DNA from: Apostichopus californicus | Lineage: Eukaryota; Echinodermata; Holothuroidea; Aspidochirotida; Stichopodidae | Direction: 5' to 3' | Length of the DNA stretch: 22,409 nt | Assembly (NCBI GenBank): GCA_020650975.1 | Contig: JAIPMN010013231.1 | Location: forward strand, 1,539-23,947 | The notes under the pieces: generated by a model | Seen by the model: only the letters and a program-made list of their open reading frames with translations | The model's database searches: none | Told to the model about the DNA's origin: nothing | Position numbers and translations under genes: made by a program | In this document: positions 10,651 through 19,643 of the stretch, piece after piece | Position numbering within the stretch: position 1 is the first letter of the stretch | Layout of the letters: the number at the start of each line of letters is the position of its first letter

Positions 10651-12904
10651 AAAAAGTCTTAAGAAAAATAAGTTAAGTTCCTTATTGGGTTAAGATTGGA
10701 CAATAAATGATTGATTTAAGACGGATATAAATATTTTCATAGTAACTAGCATATTCCCTCTAACACAAGTTATAACAACGGACCCAAGCCCCGTAAATAA
10801 AACATGTACACTCCTACCGCACCTAACCTTATCCCCCCCCCCCCGTAACTACTCCCTGAGTAGACCCTAATATATATTACTTCCTTTACCCCCTTCTTTC
10901 CTTTGCAATTATAAGTTGTTTTCACAGCCCCCTCCCTACCTCACAGTACTCTAACCCTACCATGTTCCACTTGTAGTTGAACTCCGCCCCCCCCCCATCC
11001 CGCTGGTATCTTAACATTCCTTCAACGTCATTTCTTTATATCATCTCATTTCGTTACTTATGTATCGGATCTTCGTTACCAAAAGAAGTATATTTCAGTA
11101 TTGCGATTGTCCCTTATAGTCCGAACCTTTATTTTTATTCATCTTTTCAGTACCAACTACCCCCCCCCCCGCCCGCCCCGCCGTGCGTCTATAGTTAGAA
11201 AAGCAAAACAAAGTTTAAAGAGCAAAGTCTAGTAGCTGTGACCTACAATATTCTAGGCCTTTCTCTAATACACGCACAATCACACAAATCACTCCATCCA
11301 GATACGACTGCCTCACCATACTCTGGAAAGTGTATCCATTTTTAGGAGTCAATATGCTACTAATATATTACCGTACAGTGATCAGGCTGTTTTTACACAC
11401 ACTGTGTATATCTGACATATGATATATGTGTACAGACCTACTAGTGAATGTTAACTTTCCTTAAATTATAATCTCTATTAATATAATCATGTACACTGTA
11501 TATCAAGCCCATTGTATTCTTTATACGTGACCTGTCAATCGCGCGGTAATACGTCACGTGACCAAACGACTGCAGCTTCGGTATCTGGATACGTCAATGA
11601 TATGTTGTTCTGAAGGTCATTTTGACAAGTACTAAATCTGTCTCTATTTTATTATAATGTTAGCCACACGATGTTTGGAAGAAAACGAGACTAACTACTA
11701 ACATCTTATACGATTTCATTAGGCCTATTATTATATCGAAAACGATCTTAATAAATTGGGGGAATATGGTTCAGTCGGCGGATTTTTGTATTCTGCCAGG
11801 GCAGAATAGGATCACTACTACTGGTGTCCCCCCTCCCCCCTGTTTTTCATAAACGTCACAACAGCGTATTTCGTATAGCAAAACCTTACGTTTAGGGACC
11901 ACACTCTATGATATATCGTCTACACATTATTATTTCCGGGCTGGAACCCCAATGCCCTACATTGGCTTGAATGACCCCAGGGCAACATACCCTCCATTAT
12001 AAAATACTACGCTGGCCCTCCTATCAAGGTCCATGCCCCTACTTTTATCAGTCGGAGAAATTTTGAACTTATCAAATATTATTTACTAGCACAACCTTCT
12101 TTTAGAGCTAATTTATAAAAACATAAATTATAGTCTAAACATACCTCATAATGCATCATTTGGCTTTTATTTTATTTTGTTTTTTATTCTGGGGGTGAGG
12201 TGGGGGCACCCCTAGACAACCATATATGGGGGTTAGCTTCAGTGATGCTACGGCAGCACCCACTCAGTTACAATTTGCCTAATAAGAACGCGAAACAAAA
12301 ACGAAAAATTCCTTTTAAATTTCTTTGTAATGGAATATAAGATTTTGTTACTTTATAGGTTCTGCTTTATGCATTGTCTTACACATGTAATTGAAGATGT
12401 AAAAGCGCGCTAGGGTGTTATGATAGTAGCCGTAGCCTATATATTTGCTGACGGGAATCCATATGGGGAGTTTAGATGTAAATTAATTGTTATGTTGTGT
12501 TGTTGTTATTTCTTAACATGTCAAAAAGGGACCTACTGGGTGGGGGGGGGGTCAACTGAGCTGAGTAGGTGGACCGTATAGCGGACTGGGGATTTCCTCC
12601 CCCCCCCCCTAGTTCGCCTCTTAAAAATAGCCCTGTATATATGTATATTCACAGGGCCTCAATATTCTTAGTTAAAACATCGGAGCACTGATATAGGAAA
12701 TAGCAGTGGAACTGATAGGTCTACATAAAACACATAGACTTTATAAATATATTTCTGAACTGTAGTTTCACATTAGACTACTACACTGTTTCCTTTTGAA
12801 AGTGAAAATTCCCATCATATTTTTGAAAATAAGCCGGCACTTCCAGTTACTGATAAACAAACATCAAGACAAAGCTAATCTTTGCATCAAGTACTGTTAT
12901 AACA

Positions 12905-13255
12905 TTTTCTCCCACCAGGTAGAGTTGAATAATATGTCTGATTATACACGGACGGGATTATTCTTTAAAACTGGAATATCACGGTGAAGTATATGAGCAC
13001 TCAAGGAAAAACACTAACGATTGGTAGTTGTGGTGGGGTGGGGGGAGGGAGGGGGAGGTAGAAACGAGGTGAAAAGAATGAAGCAGATCTTATACTATTA
13101 TGTAAATAAGTATATAAATTTCTGGAGCACTTTATGAAGTTATTTGAAATATGTTTCATATGAGGGCGCTGTGTCATAATGGTACCATTTCTGTTGTGAA
13201 TCTTAGGGATTCGAATTTACAGCTTTGTCATTTTTTTAAGACTTCCATCATTTAG
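12905..13255. repeat. Old diverged duplication, copy 1, with exon-like start
   Basis: This segment begins with a splice-acceptor-like 'tctcccaccag' followed by an open stretch VELNNMSDYTRTGL that runs to a stop (TGA at about 12984). It continues through 'tgagcactc', a G-rich block (13034-13062) and 'gaaaagaatgaagcaga', to 'cttccatcattt' near 13243. All these words return about 700 bp later in the same order with many substitutions. No named family is recognised. Confidence 0.5.
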
Positions 13256-13609
13256 AAACTTTCTTCATTCTCTGGATCGTTTTACTTTCTCTAACTTCCT
13301 CACATTCCACCAACTGATATGAATCAAAGACATTACATTTGCACATTTAACTTGCGACGTGTTTTCTATGACTAGTAATCGAAACTCCTTGGATTTTAGA
13401 AGAAGATATCACCGACACGTTCTATATTATACACCCCAGCTACTACCCCCTCCCCCCCCTCCTTTGAAGCGCCCTTGATAAGACGGACATTCCTTCGTGT
13501 TGATATAATGTTGATAATGGTCGGTTAATTTCAATAACTGATTAACACAAATATATGCATCGATAACGTAAGAGCTTATCATAGCATGATTTATATTTGT
13601 GAACTTTCT

Positions 13610-13932
13610 TCCTTCAGATCGACTTGCAAAACATGTCAGGTTACATCAGCGACATCTGTCTTTTTGGACAGGAATAGTGTGGTGCCGGTTTGAGCACCCG
13701 ACAATAAACGGAACATGCTGGGTGGGAAAGAAGAGGGGGAGGGGTGGGGTTTAGGTGGGTTGAAAAGAATGAAACAGAGCCCTACTTCAACTTGTATATT
13801 CATTGCTGCCCCACTGTAAGAATTTATCATCATTTTCCAATTGAGGGCTCGACGTCATAATCGAGACTGTTTGAGACTTTTGGATCTAGAGTTAAACCTT
13901 TGGCATTTAAAAAAAAAGCTTCCATCATTTTG
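13610..13932. repeat. Old diverged duplication, copy 2, with exon-like start
   Basis: This is the partner of 12905-13255. It opens with a strong acceptor-like 'ctttcttccttcag' and then IDLQNMSGYISD, ending at TAG near 13674. It goes on with 'tgagcaccc', a G-rich block (13727-13760), 'tgaaaagaatgaaacaga' and 'cttccatcatttt'. The [VI][ED]L[NQ]NMS[DG]Y start is shared with copy 1. It may be a relic of a terminal or alternative exon, or chance inside a dispersed repeat. Confidence 0.5.
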
Positions 13933-13975
13933 AATGTACTGTTTTTGCTGTTTTAATATTGTTCGTATCCGGCGT

Positions 13976-13990
13976 GTTCCTGATCCTTCC
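13976..13990. repeat. Target-site duplication of the LINE insertion, left copy
   Basis: The sequence gttcctgatccttcc, with an ambiguous following T, directly precedes a poly(T) run. The same 16 bases, gttcctgatccttcct, stand at 17401-17416, where the LINE coding match starts. On the right the repeat is followed by aaaaac, so the empty site would read TTCCT/AAAA, like a LINE endonuclease nick site. Confidence 0.75.
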
Positions 13991-14014
13991 TTTTTTTTTT
14001 TTTTCTTTTTTTTT
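13991..14014 (-). other. Terminal poly(A) tract of the insertion (poly(T) on plus strand)
   Basis: The run is T14 C T9 on the plus strand and abuts the left target-site duplication. On the minus strand an AATACA word, a known weak polyadenylation-signal variant, ends about 16 nt before the tract. This fits its being the true 3' end of the retrotransposed transcript. Confidence 0.7.
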
Positions 14015-14804
14015 CATCAACAAAATGAAATGTATTGAAATAAGGAGATAGGAGTCCATAGCTTAAATGTAAACAAATAATATATCTCATTGAAACAATA
14101 ACAGAAAAGTAGGATGTAATTACACCAAGATATGAGGAATAAATATTTTTAGTTATCATCATATTGTAGTATGAAAATAGACGTTTTGGCAAAATCTACC
14201 CAAAATAAATAAACACAAACTTTGATGAATTAAATTAACATAATTTATTTAAGGAAATAGGCTGGAACGAAAAAAACAATTCAACTTTGTTATACTAAAG
14301 CTCAATACTTTCCTCTTTATTTATCAGGAGAAAATTTTATTAAATTAGTTTATAAATGAACGGATAATTAATGCACATTTATTTTAAAGTAAAAACAAGA
14401 CAGTGATATAAATTAAACATATCGTAATTGGCCGCATATAATAATATGGCACCTCTTCTAACTGTACTACCCTAAGCTTTCCCTAATCAACCCCTCTCCC
14501 CCTCCCCAACCCCGACAACCAAACTATGCCAGACCACATACCCCATTTCGTTAATCTATGTTTATAACACTTGGGAACTTATCTTGTTAACAGCACTCCT
14601 GCCTCCCTCCCAACCCGCCACACTAACCCCCCCACCCCACACTACCCCCCCCCCCACGCACACATGACTACTCAGCAAGGTTTCCTGTCATACAATTATT
14701 GTCCGCCTCTTCTGATCAACCTGTCGTCACCTCCTCCCCTTCGACCCTTGCCCCCTCCCCGCTCCCCCCAACTGCCATGACTGACAACTCTTGATATATG
14801 CATA
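14015..14804 (-). repeat. 790-bp direct repeat, copy B (putative transduced segment)
   Basis: This segment matches 8188-8978 end to end with scattered substitutions and small indels, including its C-rich tract (14590-14770). Similarity stops exactly at the two poly(T) tracts: at 14014 on the left and at 14805 on the right. Homology bounded by poly(A) on both sides is hard to explain by ordinary segmental duplication. It fits copying from an RNA that read through from a LINE into its 3' flank. Confidence 0.8.
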
Positions 14805-14825
14805 TTTTTTTTTTTTTTTTTTTTT
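14805..14825 (-). other. Internal poly(A) tract of the LINE (poly(T) on plus strand)
   Basis: This uninterrupted T21 lies between the LINE 3' UTR (right) and the 790-bp repeat (left). It is read as the original poly(A) of the parent LINE copy, bypassed by read-through transcription. Confidence 0.7.
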
Positions 14826-15035
14826 AAAGTTATCAGAAATATATATTTTCATAATCTTTCAATTTCTTCTTTCCGTTCTTTACACTGTGTTTCGTCATTT
14901 TCCCCAATATCATGCAACTCCGTTTATTCAGATTGGATATAATATTTACAGTGATTCTTAAGTAACAGATACAATGATTCGCATATTTACAATTATAGTT
15001 CACCTGCACCTTGCAGTGTTCTAACAGAAAAACAG

Positions 15036-15043
15036 ACACAACT
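15036..15043. repeat. 8-bp target-site duplication of the fold-back element, left
   Basis: acacaact directly precedes the element's first base. An identical acacaact follows its last base at 16917-16924. Confidence 0.88.
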
Positions 15044-15585
15044 ACGGAATGCCATATGTATCAAAAATGTCCAAAACTATATAAGCATGTCCAAAATAAT
15101 ATAAGCATGTCCAAAAAAATATAAGCATGTCCCAAAAAATATAAGCATGTCCAAATTTATATAAACATATCGAAACTAATATAAGTATGTCCAAAAATAA
15201 TATGAGCATGCCCAAAATAATATGAGAGTGTCGAAAAATTATATGAACATGTCGAATGTAACTGCTAACTTTAACTTTATATTGAACATTTTGGCATTGG
15301 AATTCACGCCATATGTTGCAAAATATCCACAAAAATATAAGCATGTTCAAATTTATATAAACATGTCGAAACTAATATGAGTATGTCCAAAAATAATAAG
15401 AGCATGTCCAAAATAATATAAGAGTGTCGAAAGACTATATGAGCATGTCCAAAATATGAAAAAAAAGTGTCGAAAAATAATACAAAAGTCTCGAGCGTAA
15501 CTGCTAGATTCAACTTTGTAATGAACAGTCAGGCGTTTGAATTTACGCCATATGTTTCAAATATCAAACTTTTTATTTTGGTATG
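15044..15585 (+). repeat. Left inverted arm of the fold-back element
   Basis: The arm has two blocks of about 250 bp. Each block starts near a 'gccatatgt' motif and carries about nine imperfect 20-21-bp units of the type gcatgtccaaaataatataa (15067, 15087, 15107 and so on). Each block then has a shared tail with 'gtaactgcta', 'aacattttggc'-like and 'acgccatatgtt' words. The terminal motif thus occurs three times in the arm, near 15051, 15309 and 15548. Confidence 0.85.
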
Positions 15586-16357
15586 CTGAGAACAAATACA
15601 CCATATCTAGCGTAACGTAAGACGATATACAGTTCATCCATTACCGTATTAGTGTGTGTGTTTATATTTTAATGATATTTCGATCAAGAACGATTTTATT
15701 TTCGAGGAAATATTAGTTGAGTTGTTTCGTAGCGCAAGTGGTCAACCGGGCCCCAAGGTGCTGTAACTATCAGTGAGTTTAATACGAAGAACCACTGTGT
15801 CCAACACTCCACGTGGTTTAAACAATAATATGTAGTTGGCGAGTTCTTTCCACGTTTCCATCTTGAAATTTAGTTAAAAGGTGAGAGTGAAGATTAAACG
15901 TTGAATACCTCTAACCTAGGCTTACTTTTTTAATTCTGGGCTAGTGTCCTACTTCGCCTGGTAACCGTAATTAAGTGTCACAATTCTCCGTTAAAAAAGT
16001 TACACAGTATAGTAGTTCATTTTCACTGTCAACATACGCATGTGTGATAACTACTGTACTTGTTAGAACGTTGTTAGCGCGTGTGCATGTTGTACGTACT
16101 TTCGCACGTGAACTTCTTTGCCTTCGCGTCAATATATGAATAATCTCAGCACCTCTAGACACGGCGAAACCACTCACATTACGAAGGGATGTGAAAAGGA
16201 AAAATGTTAGGTGATGGTCTTGTTTTTACATAGTTTGAATTATTAGCGTCACAAAAACAGAAGAATATTTTATAATTCAATGTCACAATGATAACCATTG
16301 TGTCAGTTGATACAGATAAACTCCAAAGAAGGTATTGTAAGCTTAATTTTTTTTCGA
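15586..16357. other. Loop of the fold-back element
   Basis: This unique sequence lies between the arms. It contains a 'ctaacctaggctta' word like those in the upstream region and a 68-codon minus-strand open frame (15971-16177) with no recognisable domain. No transposase similarity and no RNA gene are seen. Confidence 0.6.
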
Positions 16358-16916
16358 CATACCAATATAAAAGTTCGATATTTGAAACAGATGGCGTGAC
16401 TTCAAACGCCTAAATGTTCACAACAAAGTTGAAGTTAGCAGTTACACTCGAGACTTTTCTATTATTTTTCGACAATCTCATATTATTTTGGGCGTGCGCA
16501 TATTATATTTGGACATACTTATATGTGTTTGGACATGCGCATATTATTTTGGACATGCTCATAATAGGTTCGACATGTCTATATAAATTTGGACATGCTC
16601 ATATTAGTTAGGACATGCTTATATTATTTTGGATATTTTGCAACATATGGCGTAACTTAAAACGCCAAAATGTTCAATACAAAATTGAATTAAGCAGTTA
16701 CATTTGACCCTCTTGTATTATTTTTCGACACTCTTTTAATATTTTGGACATGCTCATATAGTCTTTCGACACTCTCATATTATTTTGGACATGCTCTTAT
16801 TATTTTTGGACATACTCATATTAGTTTCGACATGTTTATATAAATTTGGACATGCTTATATTATTTTGGACATGCTTATATTGTTTTGGACATTTTTGAT
16901 ACATATGGCATTCCGT
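16358..16916 (-). repeat. Right inverted arm of the fold-back element
   Basis: This is the mirror image of 15044-15585. It carries 'atatttgaaacagatggcg' near 16380, 'ggatattttgcaacatatgg' near 16631, and the true end 'gatacatatggcattccgt' at 16898-16916. Between them are repeated 'ttggacatgctcatattatt' units. The arms differ by scattered substitutions and about 17 bp in length. Confidence 0.85.
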
Positions 16917-16924
16917 ACACAACT
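16917..16924. repeat. 8-bp target-site duplication of the fold-back element, right
   Basis: This acacaact is identical to 15036-15043. Removing the element and one copy rejoins the LINE 3' UTR. Confidence 0.88.
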
Positions 16925-16985
16925 AATAACCGGAGCCGATGACAAGCAAATAATTTGGGTATATGGATAACAAATCGTTTAAACA

Positions 16986-17400
16986 TTACTTGAATAGACC
17001 TTGGCATGGAGCAAAAGCTTGTAGCAAGTCAAAGAAGTTAACACGGTTTTTCCTAGAACTAGACAATCTCAAATTATTGAAACGTTCAATACTAATTGCA
17101 AACTTGAACTTAAAGAAAAACTCATTTACATCTGGTACGCGACTTTTTAGTCTGCAATCATATATATAATACTTCATGTGTAGAATAAGAAAATTGTATG
17201 GGTGTATAGCACCTGTACCCCAGCCCAAAAAAAATGTCTTGTTTGGAGAAAAAGAACTGTTTCTCTAGAAAACGCATTTCTACGTCTAAAATAAAAGAAG
17301 CGGTGAAGCGACACTCCCAAAAGAGGTGTTCTAAACTTTCCACTTCGACGTTACAAAAGGAGCATAAACTAGAATCTACTTTACCCATCAAGGTAAGGAG
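16986..17400 (-). pseudogene. LINE ORF2 C-terminal relic with zinc-knuckle, frameshifted
   Basis: On the minus strand the relic starts at the truncation point with 'LLTLMGKVDSSLCSFCNVEV' and continues 'ESLEHLFWECRF'. This is the CxxC...H...C zinc-binding pattern found after reverse transcriptase in many LINEs. It goes on 'FFFSKQDIFFG', and then, after a frameshift, 'IHPYNFLILHMKYYIYDCRL' and 'VNEFFFKFKFAISIERF', ending 'CQGLFK' and a stop near 16986. The shift lies near 17215-17235, close to an A8 run on the plus strand, where a one-base slip is likely. It has no reverse transcriptase core and cannot act. It lies antisense to the host gene. L1/Tx1-like LINEs have such tails, but the clade is not certain. 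Confidence 0.85.
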
Positions 17401-17416
17401 GTTCCTGATCCTTCCT
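17401..17416. repeat. Target-site duplication of the LINE insertion, right copy
   Basis: gttcctgatccttcct matches 13976-13991. The following aaaaactttattg is then original intron sequence and leads to exon B2 about 160 bp later. Confidence 0.75.
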
Positions 17417-17574
17417 AAAAACTTTATTGATGTGTGAGATTGTATAACAGAGGAAGGAACAACTATTGATGTATTGCATATTATGAGTTAATCTTGATAC
17501 TGTATTCGAAATAGTAACAATTAAAAAAGGATATAATGGCAAATGACTGATAATATTTCTTTCTCTTATTATAG

Positions 17575-17651
17575 CCTAAATGACTGTCTGCTGCCCTCAT
17601 CAATACCCGTCGGACCATCTCTATCCACACTGAAATCTCGGGGAGTGAATG
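17575..17651 (+). CDS. Exon B2 of the NLR-like leucine-rich gene
   Basis: This 77-nt exon follows 'cttattatag' and is followed by gtaaag. Its first base completes D from exon A2, then LNDCLLPSSIPVGPSLSTL and further residues follow, ending with one base of a G codon. The length and phases (2 in, 1 out) are the same as in exon B1, and the LxxCxLPSSI core is shared. That makes it an intact partner of A2 even though 9.7 kb of intron lies between. Confidence 0.83.
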
Positions 17652-19572
17652 GTAAAGTTCAGATTGATTAATCGATTAATGGCTCTTTCATCTGTCATGT
17701 TGTTTACAGTTCAAACCATTCCAGTAGTCGACATTTGATTGGGTTTTAGTTTCAGTCAAACTGAGGGCGCCATATCACCGGGCCTCATTGCCTGTTGCAG
17801 TAAACATTCATGAGCCAGAACATTTGTCAGATATCGTTTATTTGTTGATGTCGTATAATACAGGGTATATTTTACTTTTCGAAAAGTTCAGTTAATTGGT
17901 TTCTTGATTAAGTCAATTTGCTGCATTAAAGACTGCCAGAAGCCATCACGATCCTAAATTATTTTAAACAAGTACATATAACTGTGTAATGATCCCATCT
18001 ACAGATACCAATACTATAATACATTAAAGACAGGCTTTCTGAATGCATACGTCCTTAGAAATAGCAAAAAATACAGTATCACAGGAAGCGATTTAAACAG
18101 AAGGAGACAAAAAGCGATTTGGTTGGCAGGTCCTAGTTTTTTTTTCGGTACTACGGTGGCTCAAGTGGGACACTGAAATTTTGCTTTTTTATACCGAAAA
18201 TTCAGAATTTCAATCTCAAAATTGTGGGTAATATTCTCTTATTTTCAACTAGTAACTCATAAAGTAGCACCGATGTAATGTCGACTTCTTTCACAACAAG
18301 TCGACTAATTCATCGACATATTGACGATGTTTGTCGGAAAGTCTACCTTGTTTTATTATGACAGTTAATACGTTTTTAATGATGTTTATCATTGGAATTG
18401 TGAAATTGTTGACAAAAGTTTCTTATAGACCCATCTATTTAAATTTGACTTATATGTTGGACTGGTAGATTCTGTCAAAAAGTTGAGAAAAGTCGAAACA
18501 CAACGGATGAAGAAACGTATGGAAATCAACTCACACCATTACAGAGTTGCGACTAATGATCCAACTGTATGATCTAGCACTGTTTTGTATTCTTACCTTT
18601 AGTTAAACATACAATGAAGAGCAGAAGATTCATTCTGTACCTCCATCGCGCAAAACATATTTTGAAAAGTGTTGGTATCCGCCATACGGCCTGGTATTGT
18701 ACTATGAATACACGGCTATGAAAACGCTGAAAATACTGACAAACACTATTAGATGGATTCCAAAGTTTACAAAATAACACATGTATTGCAACATCGTTTA
18801 AAACTGTAACCCTCGCAGACTAATTACATTGTCGGTTATTTGTGAAATTTAAGTCAAAGTCTATTCTTTTCCCAAGGATTAAGATCTTTCCTAAATGGCG
18901 AAATAAAGGTACTGTATCTGTATATACCTGCTGTATCGTAGTGTGAGATAGATATGCTCCATGTTCATTACTACCGATGTCCAAGTTATATGCAACATGA
19001 TTTAAAAGGTTTGATATTTGACGGAATGGTAATCACTAGCAATTCTAAACAACTGTTTAATATTGGTAAAGTATTGCAATAAAGCAAAGTTAATTGCAAA
19101 ACTGTTATGATCTTATCATGTAACATTGAAAAGATTGATATTTTTTTAAATACGTACTAAACTTGTGTTGTCTACATCATTGCATTGTCACGAAAACATA
19201 TTCTTGTTTAATATGCCATTGCAGTTGTATGCTAACCAGGGAAGGGAATGTATGGGGGGGGGGGGGAGGGCGGGGGCTGGCGGGCTATTCGGGAACATCT
19301 ACAATTTTTGGTGTATAAAATAGCTTACCTAAAATATGTCTAACTTCACCATCCTCCCAAAATCACTTTTCAAAAGAACATGTGACAACCCAAATAATTT
19401 TAGCGACAAGGAATAATTTGCATCCCTAGAGACAATAAAGATCATAGTAAAACGTGATATGGTTGTTTATATTGTGTATTGTTCAAATTGTTTCATTCAC
19501 TAACACATCATTGATATTCTTTTATTCGTTAAAGCATATGTATCGGTTATTAATCTAATTTGTTTCTTACAG
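17652..19572. other. Intron B2-C2
   Basis: This 1,921-nt phase-1 intron runs from gtaaag to 'gtttcttacag'. It contains a G12-rich block (19252-19284) and AT-rich filler. The open frame on the minus strand at 18574-18780 shows no domain. No mobile element ends were recognised. Confidence 0.72.
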
Positions 19573-19643
19573 TTTTCTGGTTCCCTGTTTCTGCTAAGAA
19601 TGATGAATATTATAGGCTTGATCTCAACTCTGGTCGTTGGGAA
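19573..19643 (+). CDS. Exon C2 of the NLR-like leucine-rich gene (last exon seen)
   Basis: This 71-nt exon follows 'tttcttacag'. Two bases complete V, and 23 codons follow, beginning FWFPVSAKNDEYYRLDLNSG and ending R-W-E on a codon boundary at a consensus gtaagt. The YRLDLNSGRW core matches YLDLKSGQW of C1. The donor is strong, so the gene continues, and a D-type exon should come next in phase 0. Confidence 0.8.

Larger units (their letters stand above)
15044..16916. mobile_element. Non-autonomous fold-back DNA transposon, 1,873 bp
   Basis: The element begins acggaatgcc and ends ggcattccgt. Its first 34 bases are a perfect inverted repeat of its last 34. It is flanked by a perfect 8-bp duplication, acacaact. 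The inverted arms extend to about 542 bp (15044-15585) and 559 bp (16358-16916) around a 772-bp unique loop. No transposase-like frame exists, and the open frames over the arms merely translate the 20-bp repeat units. An 8-bp duplication is typical of hAT and also seen in P and some other superfamilies, but the ACGGAAT end lacks the usual hAT CAGNG-like start, so the superfamily is left open. It sits inside the LINE 3' UTR, so it is younger than that insertion. Confidence 0.9.
13991..17400 (-). mobile_element. 5'-truncated LINE insertion with two poly(A) tracts, carrying a nested element
   Basis: Read on the minus strand, the insertion starts at 17400 and is 5'-truncated directly within ORF2. 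It runs through the C-terminal coding relic (17400-16986), a 3' UTR (to 14826, interrupted by the fold-back element at 15044-16916), a first poly(A) of 21 (14825-14805), a 790-bp segment (14804-14015) and a second poly(A) of A9GA14 (14014-13991). Flanking 15-16-bp duplications close the insertion on both sides. Without the nested transposon the original insert would be about 1.5 kb. The order LINE, poly(A), unique segment, poly(A), target duplication is what 3' transduction leaves behind. A template-switch chimera or later rearrangement are the alternatives. Confidence 0.75.
7898..17574. other. Intron A2-B2, 9.7 kb, invaded by repeats
   Basis: This phase-2 intron runs from gtaagt to 'ttattatag'. 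The equivalent intron of cassette 1 is only 662 bp. The extra length includes the 791-bp segment at 8188-8978, a reverse transcriptase relic, an old diverged duplication and the composite LINE plus fold-back insertion. Parts not covered by separate entries (7900-8187, 8979-9540, 9640-10230, 10660-12890) are AT-rich with C/G homopolymers and give no supportable gene. Confidence 0.7.

Noticed and set aside
14833..15039. Minus-strand open frame of 68 codons
   Set aside because: It lies in the LINE 3' UTR between the coding end and poly(A), has no domain pattern, and is cut by the fold-back insertion.
15042..15513. Overlapping minus-strand open frames rich in F, L, I, H and D over the fold-back arm (and plus-strand equivalents at 16414-16970)
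   Set aside because: They are translations of the 20-bp minisatellite. The periodic 'FGHAYI'-like residues follow the DNA repeat, and the mirror arm gives the same pattern on the other strand.
17234..17437. Plus-strand open frame of 67 codons, K/R/S-rich
   Set aside because: It is the antisense shadow of the LINE zinc-knuckle coding relic on the minus strand.
18574..18780. Minus-strand open frame of 68 codons in the B2-C2 intron
   Set aside because: It has no recognisable motif, no neighbouring homologous pieces and ordinary intron composition, so it is a chance frame.
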